Origin: Streptomyces aurantiacus
Lineage (GTDB): Bacteria > Actinomycetota > Actinomycetes > Streptomycetales > Streptomycetaceae
DNA: 64,000 bases
Assembly: GCF_027107535.1 (NCBI RefSeq)
Contig: NZ_CP114283.1
Coordinates: 992,001 to 1,056,000, forward strand
Direction of reading: 5' to 3'
Shown here: one piece after another, positions 1-8,055 of the stretch
Layout of the letters: each line of letters begins with the position of its first letter
Numbering within the stretch: the first letter of the stretch is position 1
The notes under the pieces: model-generated
The model's database searches: none
What the model was told of the DNA's origin: nothing
The model's input: only the letters and a program-made list of their open reading frames with translations
Made by a program: the position numbers and the translations under genes

Positions 1-356
1 TCGTGGCCCCGCTCCTCGCCCCCCTGATCGACGTGTTCCTGCTCTACGGGCTGGTGTTCGGCCCCACCGAGCAGACGATCCTCGCGTGGTTCGGCGTCCT
101 GGCGGTCCAGGCGGTGTGCGCGGCGTACGCGTTCCGCCTCGACAAGGAACGCATGACGCACCTGCTCTCGCTCCCGCTCCAGCAGATCCTGTACCGCCAG
201 CTGATGTACGTCGTGCTGCTCCAGTCCTGGATCACGGCGCTGACCGGCGGCCGGCTGCGCTGGCAGAAACTCCGGCGCACGGGCGCGGTGGGCCTTCCCG
301 GAGCCGCGGGCGGAGTACCGCAGCAGCAGGAGATGGACCGGAGGCCGGTCGGATGA
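1..356 (+). CDS. C-terminal fragment of a membrane glycosyltransferase-like protein (partial at window edge)
   Basis: The window opens inside this gene; only about 117 C-terminal residues are visible, with a GTG at position 3 that is probably internal. The fragment has two hydrophobic helices (LIDVFLLYGLVFG and a following ILAWFGVLAVQAVCAAYAF) and then a QQILYRQLMYVVLLQSW segment, after which comes a basic tail. This resembles the C-terminal membrane part of Streptomyces bifunctional polysaccharide deacetylase/family 2 glycosyltransferases, but the catalytic domains lie outside the window, so the family call is an inference. Its stop (354-356) overlaps the ATG of the next gene by the ATGA arrangement, so the two are translationally coupled and probably act on the same envelope polysaccharide. 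Confidence 0.6.
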   Translation, partial: VAPLLAPLIDVFLLYGLVFGPTEQTILAWFGVLAVQAVCAAYAFRLDKERMTHLLSLPLQQILYRQLMYVVLLQSWITALTGGRLRWQKLRRTGAVGLPGAAGGVPQQQEMDRRPVG

Positions 357-1990
357 GCATCCCGCCTCCCCAGAACCCATGGCAGGACATGGGCGCACCC
401 CGCAACTCAGCTACAGGTACAGGTACGGGTGCGGCTGAAAGCGCCGGTACCGGTACGGGCCCGGACGCGGGTACATGGACCGGAGCCGGACAGGACCACT
501 CGATGCACGACTCGTACGGCGGCCCGAACGACGCACGGGACGCGCATGACGTGTACCGCGGGAGCTTCCCCGGTCCCGCGGCGGCACCGGGCTTCGCGGG
601 AGGTCCGGCCGGCACCGCGGCGCCGACCGCGACCACGGTGTGGCCGGAGCCGGCCGCGGACGCCCCGACAGCGGGCGTGGCAGCGGGAACCGGAGCGCCG
701 ACGGAAGAAGCGGCGACGCCGGGAGAAGGGACCTCGGCGGCCGAAGGAGTTGCGGCGACCGCCAAGCGCGGCCCCGTCCGCGACCGCTACTTCGACCTCC
801 TCCGAGCGGTCGCCCTCTTCCGGGTCGTCCTCTACCACCTCACCGGCTGGGCCTGGCTGCCCCTGGTGTTCCCGTCCATGGGCGTGATGTTCGCGCTGGC
901 CGGCAACCTGATGGCACGCTCCCTGAAGCGTCCGGCACCCCAGGTCATCCGGAGCCGCATCCGCCGCCTGGTGCCCCCGATCTGGCTCCTCGGCGCGATC
1001 GGCGTCACCGGCATGGTCCTTCAGGGCTGGGGACCGGACGCGGACGGCCACCCGGGCTGGTGGCTGCTCCACCTCACGTTCTGGATCATCCCCGTCAGCG
1101 ATCCGCCGTTCGCCGAGGGCCTGTCCGGGGTCCACGGCTTCATCGGCGACGGCTGGGCCGAGGAACTCGCGGGCCCGCTCTGGTACGTCCGCGCCTACCT
1201 CTGGTACGTGCTGCTGTCGCCCTTCCTGCTCCGGGCGCTGCGCGCGCTGCCCCTGGCGACGATCGCGGCGCCGATCCTCCTGTCGGCGGCGTTCCAGCTG
1301 GAGTACCTGTCGCTTCCGGGCGAGCGGATTCCGTCCGCGCTCACGGACTTCAGCACGTTCGGAGCCTGCTGGATCCTCGGCATGGCCCACCAGGAGGGCA
1401 TCCTCCAGCGCCTCCCGCGCTACGTGATCCCCTCGGTGGCCCCGGCCGTCGCCCTGCTGGGTCTGTGGTACGCCACGAACCAGAACTTCTCCGAGGGCCA
1501 CGACCTCGACAGCATCCCGCTGGCCCAGGCCCTCTGGTCCTGCGGAACCGTGCTGCTCCTGCTGCACTTCAGCCCGTCCTGGTCGGAATGGCCACGCAGG
1601 CTGCGCCGCTGGGACAAGCCGATCACCCTGCTCAACTCGCGTGCGGTGACGATCTACCTCTGGCACAACACGTGCATCCTCATCGCGGCGACGCAGTGGG
1701 ACCGTTTGTGGGACATCGACGTGATGTGGCGGAACTTCTCCTGGCTGCTGGAGAGCCCCTGGCCCGTCCTCGTCCTCACCTGGCTCCTGATCGGTGCCTG
1801 CGTCCTCTGCTTCGGCTGGGCGGAGGACCTGGCGGCCAAGCGCAAGCCGCAGCTGTGGCCGACGGGATCGAAGAAGGCGTCCCGTGCCGGTTCGCACTCC
1901 GGCTCCGGGCACGGCGCCGGGCTCGACGCGGGCGCCGGGGCAGGAGACCGCCCCCGTTCCCGGTCCAGGTCCCGGGCGAAGGCGAAGTAG
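353..1990 (+). CDS. Acyltransferase family 3 integral membrane protein
   Basis: The protein has 545 residues. The ATG at 353 overlaps the upstream stop (ATGA), so it was preferred over in-frame starts further upstream. About 140 N-terminal residues are low-complexity Gly/Ala/Thr/Pro sequence (GTGTGAAESAGTGTG). Then comes the acyltransferase-3 signature RDRYFDLLRAVALFRVVLYHL, followed by about ten hydrophobic helices. The LYHL segment holds the histidine position expected for this family, and RSRIRRLVPPIW fits the usual conserved basic loop. The C-terminus is a basic SRSRSR tail. Members of this family transfer acyl groups to cell-surface glycans or lipids. Coupling to the glycosyltransferase-like gene suggests acylation of the same polysaccharide; the substrate is unknown. 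Confidence 0.8.
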   Translation: MSIPPPQNPWQDMGAPRNSATGTGTGAAESAGTGTGPDAGTWTGAGQDHSMHDSYGGPNDARDAHDVYRGSFPGPAAAPGFAGGPAGTAAPTATTVWPEPAADAPTAGVAAGTGAPTEEAATPGEGTSAAEGVAATAKRGPVRDRYFDLLRAVALFRVVLYHLTGWAWLPLVFPSMGVMFALAGNLMARSLKRPAPQVIRSRIRRLVPPIWLLGAIGVTGMVLQGWGPDADGHPGWWLLHLTFWIIPVSDPPFAEGLSGVHGFIGDGWAEELAGPLWYVRAYLWYVLLSPFLLRALRALPLATIAAPILLSAAFQLEYLSLPGERIPSALTDFSTFGACWILGMAHQEGILQRLPRYVIPSVAPAVALLGLWYATNQNFSEGHDLDSIPLAQALWSCGTVLLLLHFSPSWSEWPRRLRRWDKPITLLNSRAVTIYLWHNTCILIAATQWDRLWDIDVMWRNFSWLLESPWPVLVLTWLLIGACVLCFGWAEDLAAKRKPQLWPTGSKKASRAGSHSGSGHGAGLDAGAGAGDRPRSRSRSRAKAK

Positions 1991-2311
1991 GAAGGGCGGA
2001 ACGCCGTCGGCGGCAGAACGGCAGCGGCCGACGGCAGCAGGGGAGAGCTTGGCGGCGGTACGGCGGAGCCTGACGGCAGCCCGCGAACGCGGCCGAACGG
2101 TCGGATGCGGAGCCGTGTGTTTCGTTTGCGCGGGCCAAGTCGGGTACTTGGCCCGCCACTTGTGACGGCTCTCTCGGTGGCGTGTTGTACCGGTATGAGG
2201 TCTTGGGTGCCCATTTGTTGATCACGTCGGCGTAATTCGCTCTGGTGTGGTCCCTGCACCCTCGGTAGCGTGGCTGCGCTCATGTCCCCCTCGCCCCACC
2301 GGGAGCCGTCC
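1991..2311. other. Intergenic region of about 320 bp
   Basis: No convincing gene is present. It contains a hairpin near 2131-2155 (listed separately) and, just upstream of the next gene, a TAGCGT hexamer that could be a -10 element. Confidence 0.5.
2131..2155 (+). terminator. Hairpin terminator after the acyltransferase gene
   Basis: Perfect 10-bp inverted repeat CGGGCCAAGT / ACTTGGCCCG with a 5-nt loop (CGGGT). It has no U-run, which is normal for Streptomyces terminators. Confidence 0.55.
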
Positions 2312-2971
2312 GTGAACCGCCGCCCCACTCTGCTCGCAGCGATCGCGCTGACGGCCGCCGCGGCCCTGTCGCTGTCCGCCTGCGGCAGCGACGACAGTTC
2401 CAAGGACAAGGCCAACGACAAGATCGCGGGCGCCGACACCGGCAAGGAGAAGTCGGCTTCGCCGAGCGCGCCTGCTTCGGCGGCGGCTGGCCGGCCGAAG
2501 ATCGAGTTGCCGTCGGACGTGACGCACTCGTTCAGCCCTGAAGAGTCCGAGGACGCCGTCAAGAACGCGGTCCTGAAGGACAACGCGGAATTCATCCGTG
2601 CGCTCGACGCCGCCATCGTTGCTCAGAACCCGCGTCTGCCCGCCTTGGAGTTCTACACGGAGGGCGAGGGTGCGGTGGCCGCGGAGGAGTGGGTCAAAGC
2701 GTTCACGGATGCGGGCTGGACGATCACCGGAGCTGTGCGCTACTTCGATCGCCAGGTCACGGTGAACTCCAAGAACGCCGCCTCCCTCAGCTACTGCGCG
2801 GACGAGAGCAAGGGCTTCAGCAAGGTCATCAAGACGGGCGAACGCAAAGGGACAAAGGTGACCAAGGACAGCTACGTCGCCTATGGCGTTCAGGTGGAGA
2901 AGAACAGTAAAGGGGTGTGGGAGCTCGTGAAGATCGTCTCCACCGAAGGGGCTGACAGGTGCCAGCCATGA
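2312..2971 (+). CDS. Secreted lipoprotein of unknown function
   Basis: The protein has 219 residues. The GTG at 2312 was chosen because GGGAG lies 7 nt upstream and translation there gives a clean lipoprotein signal: basic VNRR, a hydrophobic run (LLAAIALTAAAALS) and the lipobox LSAC-G. A charged linker rich in Asp, Lys and Ser (SDDSSKDKANDK) follows. The remainder is a soluble domain with the stretch EEWVKAFTDAGWTITGAVRYFD and two cysteines. I recognise no family. The stop overlaps the ATG of the next secreted gene (ATGA), so the two are co-translated. The protein is expected to be anchored on the outer face of the cytoplasmic membrane. Confidence 0.8.
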   Translation: MNRRPTLLAAIALTAAAALSLSACGSDDSSKDKANDKIAGADTGKEKSASPSAPASAAAGRPKIELPSDVTHSFSPEESEDAVKNAVLKDNAEFIRALDAAIVAQNPRLPALEFYTEGEGAVAAEEWVKAFTDAGWTITGAVRYFDRQVTVNSKNAASLSYCADESKGFSKVIKTGERKGTKVTKDSYVAYGVQVEKNSKGVWELVKIVSTEGADRCQP

Positions 2972-4005
2972 GCCGGATCCCTCGCCTCGCCGTAGCCGTG
3001 ATCGTGACGAGCTCGATTTGCATCGTGGTGGCCCCCGCCGCCAGCGCGAAGCGAACCCCTCCGGGGGCTGGGCCGATTGGCAGTGGAGCCGGCAACGGCC
3101 CATCGGGTGGCGTCGACGGCGACAAGCTCACCTCCGGCGTCGGCCGCATCGTCTACGACCGCTCCAAGAACGGCAGCGGAGATTCGGTCGGAGCCGTGAG
3201 GCCCGCCACCGCCTGGACCCCGCCTGCCTGCTGGTACGCCCCGAAGTACACCCCGGAACAGCTGGAGAAGTACCTGGAGCCGATCTGGGCGGCGGAGTCG
3301 ACGGGCTACGAGTGGGATGCGGAACAGCGCGAGACGTACGTCAAGGGTGATCCGTACAAGGACTTCAACAAGGACAAGACCGGCAAGGGCTATTTCTGGG
3401 ACTCGTACGTCAACGACTCGTACCCGCCCGGCTGGGACGGGTGCAAGGAGCCCCCGTTCTGGGTGAACACGGGCGATGCCCCGCCCCCCGAGATCGAGAA
3501 CGCCATCACCCCGGAGATGCTTGCCCAGCTCGCGTACGCGGAGATCCGGGTGCCCGGCACCGAGGTGACTCTGGCGCCCGAAGGCACGACCAAGGTGAAC
3601 CTGCCGACTTGGGCCTGGCTGGACGGAGCCGAGTTCAAGCCCGTCTCGGTCACGGCGTCCATCCCCGCGATCGGCATAGAGGCGACCACCACCGCCGAGC
3701 CGGTCTCGCTCAAGATCGAGCCGGGCACGGACAACGCGGAGACCTACCCCGCTTCCGGCGAGTGCGAGATCAACAACGGTCGCATCGGTGAGCCGTACGC
3801 GAAGGGCAAGGCCGGTGAGACCCCGCCGTGCGGTGTGAGGTACCTGCGTTCGTCGGGCGACAACTCGTACAAGCTCCAGGCGACAGTCACCTGGAAGATC
3901 CACTGGACCGGCACCGGCGTCGACGCGGACCAGCCGTTGCCTGACGGTGAGTTCGGGGCCGACCAGGACGTGATCGTGCAGGAGATCCAAGCCGTCAACC
4001 GCTGA
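2968..4005 (+). CDS. Secreted protein of unknown function
   Basis: The protein has 345 residues. The ATG overlaps the lipoprotein stop; an in-frame start 9 nt upstream is less likely. The N-terminus is a Sec-type signal peptide (MSRIPRLAVAVIVTSSICIV, cleavage after ASA). The mature part begins with a Gly-rich linker and contains a cysteine-containing segment (WTPPACWYAPKYTPEQLEKYLEP) and a C-terminal beta-rich portion with SGECEINNGRIG and TVTWKIHWTG. No catalytic motif is visible. Secreted proteins of this type in streptomycetes often sit next to ESX/WXG100 genes, as here, but a functional link is inference. Confidence 0.75.
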   Translation: MSRIPRLAVAVIVTSSICIVVAPAASAKRTPPGAGPIGSGAGNGPSGGVDGDKLTSGVGRIVYDRSKNGSGDSVGAVRPATAWTPPACWYAPKYTPEQLEKYLEPIWAAESTGYEWDAEQRETYVKGDPYKDFNKDKTGKGYFWDSYVNDSYPPGWDGCKEPPFWVNTGDAPPPEIENAITPEMLAQLAYAEIRVPGTEVTLAPEGTTKVNLPTWAWLDGAEFKPVSVTASIPAIGIEATTTAEPVSLKIEPGTDNAETYPASGECEINNGRIGEPYAKGKAGETPPCGVRYLRSSGDNSYKLQATVTWKIHWTGTGVDADQPLPDGEFGADQDVIVQEIQAVNR

Positions 4006-4027
4006 GTGCGGCGGTGGAGTCAGCCGG

Positions 4028-4062
4028 CGGCCGACCGCCCCTCCCGCAGGGGCGGTTGGCCG
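4028..4062 (+). terminator. Hairpin terminator between the secreted pair and the WXG cassette
   Basis: A 15-bp stem (4028-4042 pairing with 4048-4062, one G-U pair) with loop CCCGC separates the two transcription units. Confidence 0.6.
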
Positions 4063-4133
4063 AGTGCCCTGAAGAACGGATAGCGTGATTCCGCTTCAAG
4101 GAACGGTCGGCTGACGGGGAGAGGTAACGGGGC

Positions 4134-4451
4134 GTGGCGGAGCGGTTAGCGGTCGACGGCGACGAGCTCGGGCGCTTCATGAAGATGCTGAACAAATCGA
4201 CGGACTCGCTCAAGGGCGTCCGCAAAGCGCTGTCCGAAGCGACCATCACGGGCCTGGGCACCGATGATCTGGACGCCGCGTGCGAGGACTTCCAGGACGA
4301 CTGGAAGTTCGGCTCGGAGGAGATCGGCAAGCAGACCGAGGACCTTGCCGGGATCATCGAGAAGAGCCGGGACAGTTACCGCGAGGTCGACAAGGCCCTT
4401 GAAGAGGCGCTGAAAAAGGCCGGCAACGCCGAAGGCGGCGGCCAGAAGTGA
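4134..4451 (+). CDS. WXG100-like small helical protein
   Basis: The protein has 105 residues. The GTG start follows a GGGGAGAGG stretch at a long spacing. Size, all-helical composition and a central DDWKFG turn between two amphipathic helices fit the WXG100/ESAT-6 class of type VII secretion substrates, although the W-x-G motif is degenerate (W-K-F-G). The last residues are a flexible GGGQK tail. The stop (4449-4451) overlaps the GTG of the next gene. This is the usual position of a small partner that forms a helical pair with a larger T7SS cargo. No ESX core genes (eccC, eccD) are in the window, so any secretion machinery must be encoded elsewhere. Confidence 0.65.
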   Translation: MAERLAVDGDELGRFMKMLNKSTDSLKGVRKALSEATITGLGTDDLDAACEDFQDDWKFGSEEIGKQTEDLAGIIEKSRDSYREVDKALEEALKKAGNAEGGGQK

Positions 4452-5800
4452 CAGTGACACCGGGCCTTGAACCGTCGCCCTTGGCCGAATCCCAGGGCGC
4501 CAAGGAAGCACAGCTACCGCAAGGGCGGAAATCCTCGCCGAGGATGCCCAACCCCGACTATCCACACCTGGGCTTCAATCCTGTGCCGGGCAGCACCGAC
4601 ACGGTGAGTGACCTGCACAAGAAGCTCGCCGACTGCGCGAAGGTCCTCGCTGACACGCGTGACCTGGTCACCAAGCTGATGGACGGCAGCTACTGGAAGG
4701 GCGACGCGGCCGTCGCCTTCCGGGAGCAGCTCGATGGCGGCCCGCTGCCGCTGAACCTGAAGAACGCGGCGCGCTCCATCGGCAAGGCCGCCAAGCAACT
4801 GAGCCTCTGGGAGGGCGAGCTCGACGACTTCCAGCGCCGCGCGAAGCGTCTGGACGAGGAGGCGAAGGACGCGCGCGCCGTGGTCGACACCGCCAAGGGC
4901 AAGGCGACCACCGCGGGCGACGACCCGGCCCTGAACAAGAAGAAGGGCACCGCGCACGAGGACGCGGAGAAGGCTCTGACCCAGGCGAACACGGCCGTCG
5001 ACGAGGCGGAAGCAGACCTCGAGAAGATTTTGGGCCGGGCTCGAAAACTCGCCGAGGAGCATGAGAACCAGGCTCAATACCGCGCGGGCAAGATCCGCGA
5101 TGCGACGAAGAAGCTGGCGCCGCATGAGCCGGGGTTGTTCGACAGCGCTGTTGACTGGATCGCCGAGAACCTGCCGGACATCCTCAGCTGGACGGCGGCC
5201 GTGCTCGGCATCGTTGCGCTGTTCGTACTCTCGGGTGGGACTGCGGCTGCGGTGTTGCTCCTGGTGGCGGCGACGTTGAGTGCGGGAGCGTTTGCGGCAC
5301 GGTTGTCTGATCCGGAAGTACGTGCCTCCTTGTGGGACGGCGTGAGCAAGGGCGAGTTCGACGCGGATTTCTGGAGCAACGGGATCGGCTTGGCAGCCGA
5401 TGGGCTGGGGATGCTGCCGGGAGTGGGAGCGGCACTGAAGGGGGCGCCAGCCGCTTTCCGAGGAGTCGGAGCGGCGGGCGAGGTGCTCACCGCGGGGCAG
5501 AGAATAGTCGCCGCGGGGAGTAAAACCATGGAGACTGCCAAGGCGCTCACTGACTTGAGGAATCCATTGACGGAATGGGTGGTGAGCAAAGCGCCTCGGC
5601 TGACTACGGCGGTGGGGGCTGCTGAGACGGCCGCGCCTTGGGCTGGTCTTGCCACGGCGACCTACGGTCTGTCGGCGAGCATGGTCGACACGCTACAGAG
5701 TGATACGGCGGCGAACGTCGGTACCACAGTGGATGGCATGTTCCTGGGGCCGATCGATGCTGCTGAAACCGTTGATCTGGTTCGTCGAGTTTTCCAATGA
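4448..5800 (+). CDS. Putative type VII-secreted cargo with helical T7SS-signal domain and membrane segment
   Basis: The protein has 450 residues; the GTG is overlapped by the stop of the small WXG-like gene. Residues about 35-150 (LGFNPVPGSTDTVSDLHKKL ... YWKGDAAVAFREQLDG ... LWEGELDDFQRRAK) resemble the N-terminal T7SS-signal/WXG-like helical domain of large actinobacterial cargo proteins, including the Y-W-x-G turn. A coiled coil rich in Ala, Glu and Lys follows. A hydrophobic stretch (ILSWTAAVLGIVALFVLSGG and a second helix) comes next, then a Gly/Ala-rich C-terminal region ending in VDLVRRVFQ. No recognisable toxin domain is present, so the C-terminus is either a novel effector or a toxin-less carrier. 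The stop overlaps the next ATG. Confidence 0.65.
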   Translation: MTVTPGLEPSPLAESQGAKEAQLPQGRKSSPRMPNPDYPHLGFNPVPGSTDTVSDLHKKLADCAKVLADTRDLVTKLMDGSYWKGDAAVAFREQLDGGPLPLNLKNAARSIGKAAKQLSLWEGELDDFQRRAKRLDEEAKDARAVVDTAKGKATTAGDDPALNKKKGTAHEDAEKALTQANTAVDEAEADLEKILGRARKLAEEHENQAQYRAGKIRDATKKLAPHEPGLFDSAVDWIAENLPDILSWTAAVLGIVALFVLSGGTAAAVLLLVAATLSAGAFAARLSDPEVRASLWDGVSKGEFDADFWSNGIGLAADGLGMLPGVGAALKGAPAAFRGVGAAGEVLTAGQRIVAAGSKTMETAKALTDLRNPLTEWVVSKAPRLTTAVGAAETAAPWAGLATATYGLSASMVDTLQSDTAANVGTTVDGMFLGPIDAAETVDLVRRVFQ

Positions 5801-6528
5801 GCGCCGCGCTGACAGCGTTAACAATTCTAGACCGGAGAAGGCGACTTCGCATGCACCTTACTAACCAGCCCAGGGCCTGGGATCATCAGCCATCTCGCAA
5901 TGCCTGGATGAGACACATGGCGATGAACGTCGTTGGCCTCATCGGCTGGTCAGGGAGTTGGGTCGCGCTGCTTGGCATCTCGACCTACACGCCGAACTGG
6001 GCCGTGTGGATTTTCATGCCCTATTTCATTTACGGGTTCTACCGGTTCTTCAATCAACTCACCTACTTTCCCTGGGCCCTCCGCATGCGGAGCATCCTGC
6101 GTGAATATCCCTGGCAAACTCTCGAAGGCGTACCCAGCGGCCTCGGTAAGTATCCTGGATCCCGAGATGATGGGATCTGGTTCGAGTTCCGTGATCCGGC
6201 GGACCCGGATGAGAAGATTCCGTTGGTGTTCATCAAGAATCAGCGGTCGTACTGGTGGCTGAAGCGAATGGACGGTCCCCGCACCAAGCCCGAGCGAAGG
6301 GCGCAGATCGAGCCCCTCTGGTTCGCCGGAGACCCCCGTTTCCTCGGCGTGATCGCCGCACCGGATCGAGGAGGCAAGGCGCCGAAGCGCCTCCACGTCC
6401 TCTATCAACGTCCCGTCTTCGACAGCCGTTGTGTGCCCCAGACCTGGGGCGCCGATGCTGCTGACATCGAGCGCGCCCAGCGTGCCGGGGCCCGGTACCT
6501 GGACAACGCTCCGCAGCCCCACGCATAG
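5797..6528 (+). CDS. Two-helix membrane protein of the T7SS-like cassette; shares a motif with the gene at 7243
   Basis: The protein has 243 residues. The ATG at 5797 overlaps the upstream stop; an internal ATG at 5851 with GGAGAAGG upstream is the alternative start. Two hydrophobic helices occur at about residues 43-85 (NVVGLIGWSGSWVALLGIS, WAVWIFMPYFIYGFYRFF). A soluble domain with GIWFEFRD and the motif LWFAGDPRFLGVIAAP follows. The protein at 7243 has the same plan, with VWCAGDPRVRGVASEP at the equivalent place, so the two are probably distant paralogues. By position after a T7SS cargo they could be immunity or accessory membrane proteins. I do not recognise a named family. Confidence 0.65.
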   Translation: MSAALTALTILDRRRRLRMHLTNQPRAWDHQPSRNAWMRHMAMNVVGLIGWSGSWVALLGISTYTPNWAVWIFMPYFIYGFYRFFNQLTYFPWALRMRSILREYPWQTLEGVPSGLGKYPGSRDDGIWFEFRDPADPDEKIPLVFIKNQRSYWWLKRMDGPRTKPERRAQIEPLWFAGDPRFLGVIAAPDRGGKAPKRLHVLYQRPVFDSRCVPQTWGADAADIERAQRAGARYLDNAPQPHA

Positions 6529-6547
6529 CGACGAGCAGACACGAGTC

Positions 6548-7246
6548 ATGACGACGACACCCCCACCGCGCCTTCTTCTCGATCCCAGCGTCAACGCACC
6601 GGGAGAGGGCATCTGGTTCGCCACCCCGCCAGGATTCACGGACCTTCCCCTCGAAGCTCTCCTTGCGCCGCCCGATTCTCGTGAGGCGGAAAGGTCTCGC
6701 GAGGCATTGGCACCGTTCCTGGCTTCCGCTCCGGACGAGGTGACCCGCCAGCGATTCATCGCCCAACTGGCCACCGTGCAGCGGATGTTTCACACCCTGC
6801 GTTCGGAAGGCACCGTCCACTGTTCCCTGGGCCTGCACCGCGATGACACAGGCGACGGCGACGGAGGCGCGCTGATGTCCCTGTTCACCATCACCTGGGT
6901 GGGCACCGCTCGGGCACCGCGTGGAGTCACAGCCGCCCGGGCAGTGGCGTCGGCCGAGGGCCACACCCATATCGAGTACGCCGAACTCCCCTGCGGCCCC
7001 GCCACGTTCAGCGAGACGGTGCGTACCGCATCCGGCGAATCGGGTCTCCCGCAGGAGCCACTGCTTCAGCATCACGCTCACCTTCCGCACCCGGACGGTG
7101 CGGACCTGGCGCTGCTCACCCTCAGCACAACGGCCGTGGCCCACCGCGAGTACTACCGGGGGATCCTCCGGCGCATCGCGAACCTGGTCAGCTTCGACGA
7201 TCCGCTCGTGTCCGCATTCGAGCACGAAGAGCGCCGACGGCCGTGA
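6548..7246 (+). CDS. Hypothetical cytoplasmic protein of the T7SS-like cassette
   Basis: The protein has 232 residues. The ATG at 6548 was chosen over longer in-frame extensions because it begins just after the upstream stop (20-nt gap) and suits the compact operon. The N-terminal part (GEGIWFATPPGFTDLPLEAL) is followed by a helical stretch, a core with LMSLFTITWVGTARAPRGVTA, and a C-terminal helix (AHREYYRGILRRIANLVSFDDPL). There are no signal peptide, membrane helices or catalytic motif. Overall it looks like a small alpha/beta adaptor or chaperone-like protein. T7SS loci often encode cargo-specific chaperones, but nothing in the sequence proves this role. Confidence 0.6.
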   Translation: MTTTPPPRLLLDPSVNAPGEGIWFATPPGFTDLPLEALLAPPDSREAERSREALAPFLASAPDEVTRQRFIAQLATVQRMFHTLRSEGTVHCSLGLHRDDTGDGDGGALMSLFTITWVGTARAPRGVTAARAVASAEGHTHIEYAELPCGPATFSETVRTASGESGLPQEPLLQHHAHLPHPDGADLALLTLSTTAVAHREYYRGILRRIANLVSFDDPLVSAFEHEERRRP

Positions 7247-7806
7247 CCCCACCACCACTGCCCCGGGCCTCGCAGCCCGCCATCAAGCACCCGCCCACTC
7301 ACCGTGCGATGCGCCGACGTCTGCTTCGGCAGGCGACACTCATCCTGGTGGTGTGGCCGTCGCTCATCCTGATCCCCCCGCTTTCCGGAGACAAGGACCT
7401 CGTACCGCTGTGGGGCATGGTCATGTGCACAGGCGTGCCGGTTCTTCTCCCGCTGAACATCTGGGCCGCCGTCTCAGCCCGCAAGGCCTACAACACGCTC
7501 AGCATTCACTCCTGGCGACTCGTGGAGTGCGAAGTCGTGCCGGTCAGTTCACATGGGTGGCCCCTCAGAGGCTTCGAGCAACAGCCGCCGGGCCGGGAGG
7601 GCAGAGCGCAGGCCGTCCTGCGGATCAATGGCCTGGTGGTGACGGCCACGCCGTTCAAGCGCTACGTCGACGTCCGGATTGGCCAGGTGTGGTGCGCCGG
7701 AGATCCGCGTGTCCGAGGTGTTGCCTCGGAGCCGGGCGGGAGCCGTCCCTTCCGACTCGTCCGATACAGGGGCCGTCTCCCGGCGGAGGAGGTCCGCGGG
7801 ACGTGA
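7243..7806 (+). CDS. Two-helix membrane protein, second copy of the W-x-AGDPR motif family
   Basis: The protein has 187 residues. The GTG overlaps the upstream stop (GTGA). Two hydrophobic helices (ATLILVVWPSLILIPPL and PLWGMVMCTGVPVLLPLNIW) precede a soluble domain with VVTATPFKRYVDVRIGQ and VWCAGDPRVRGVASEP. The same order of elements and the same motif occur in the protein at 5797, suggesting duplication within the cassette. The soluble part is shorter than in the other copy. It is the last gene of a five-gene overlapping unit starting at 4134. Confidence 0.6.
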   Translation: MTPPPLPRASQPAIKHPPTHRAMRRRLLRQATLILVVWPSLILIPPLSGDKDLVPLWGMVMCTGVPVLLPLNIWAAVSARKAYNTLSIHSWRLVECEVVPVSSHGWPLRGFEQQPPGREGRAQAVLRINGLVVTATPFKRYVDVRIGQVWCAGDPRVRGVASEPGGSRPFRLVRYRGRLPAEEVRGT

Positions 7807-8055
7807 AGGCGTGTCGACGAGGATGACCTGGACGGTGACGCAGTCGGTTGCGGTGGCCTGCGACCCGGCACTCGTGCCAGCAGCGTGGCACCTGTGTGCG
7901 GGCAGCCGGACTCTTAGCGAGCCCTCACGTGCACCCGCAGACTCCCAGGGCCAGTCGCCGTGGCCAAGCCGCAGCCGAGGCCCGGCCCCGTCCCGCCGCT
8001 GTATAGGCTGCCCGTCCGAACAACGATCCCCGGTCCTCCATAGGGAAACCCAGCC

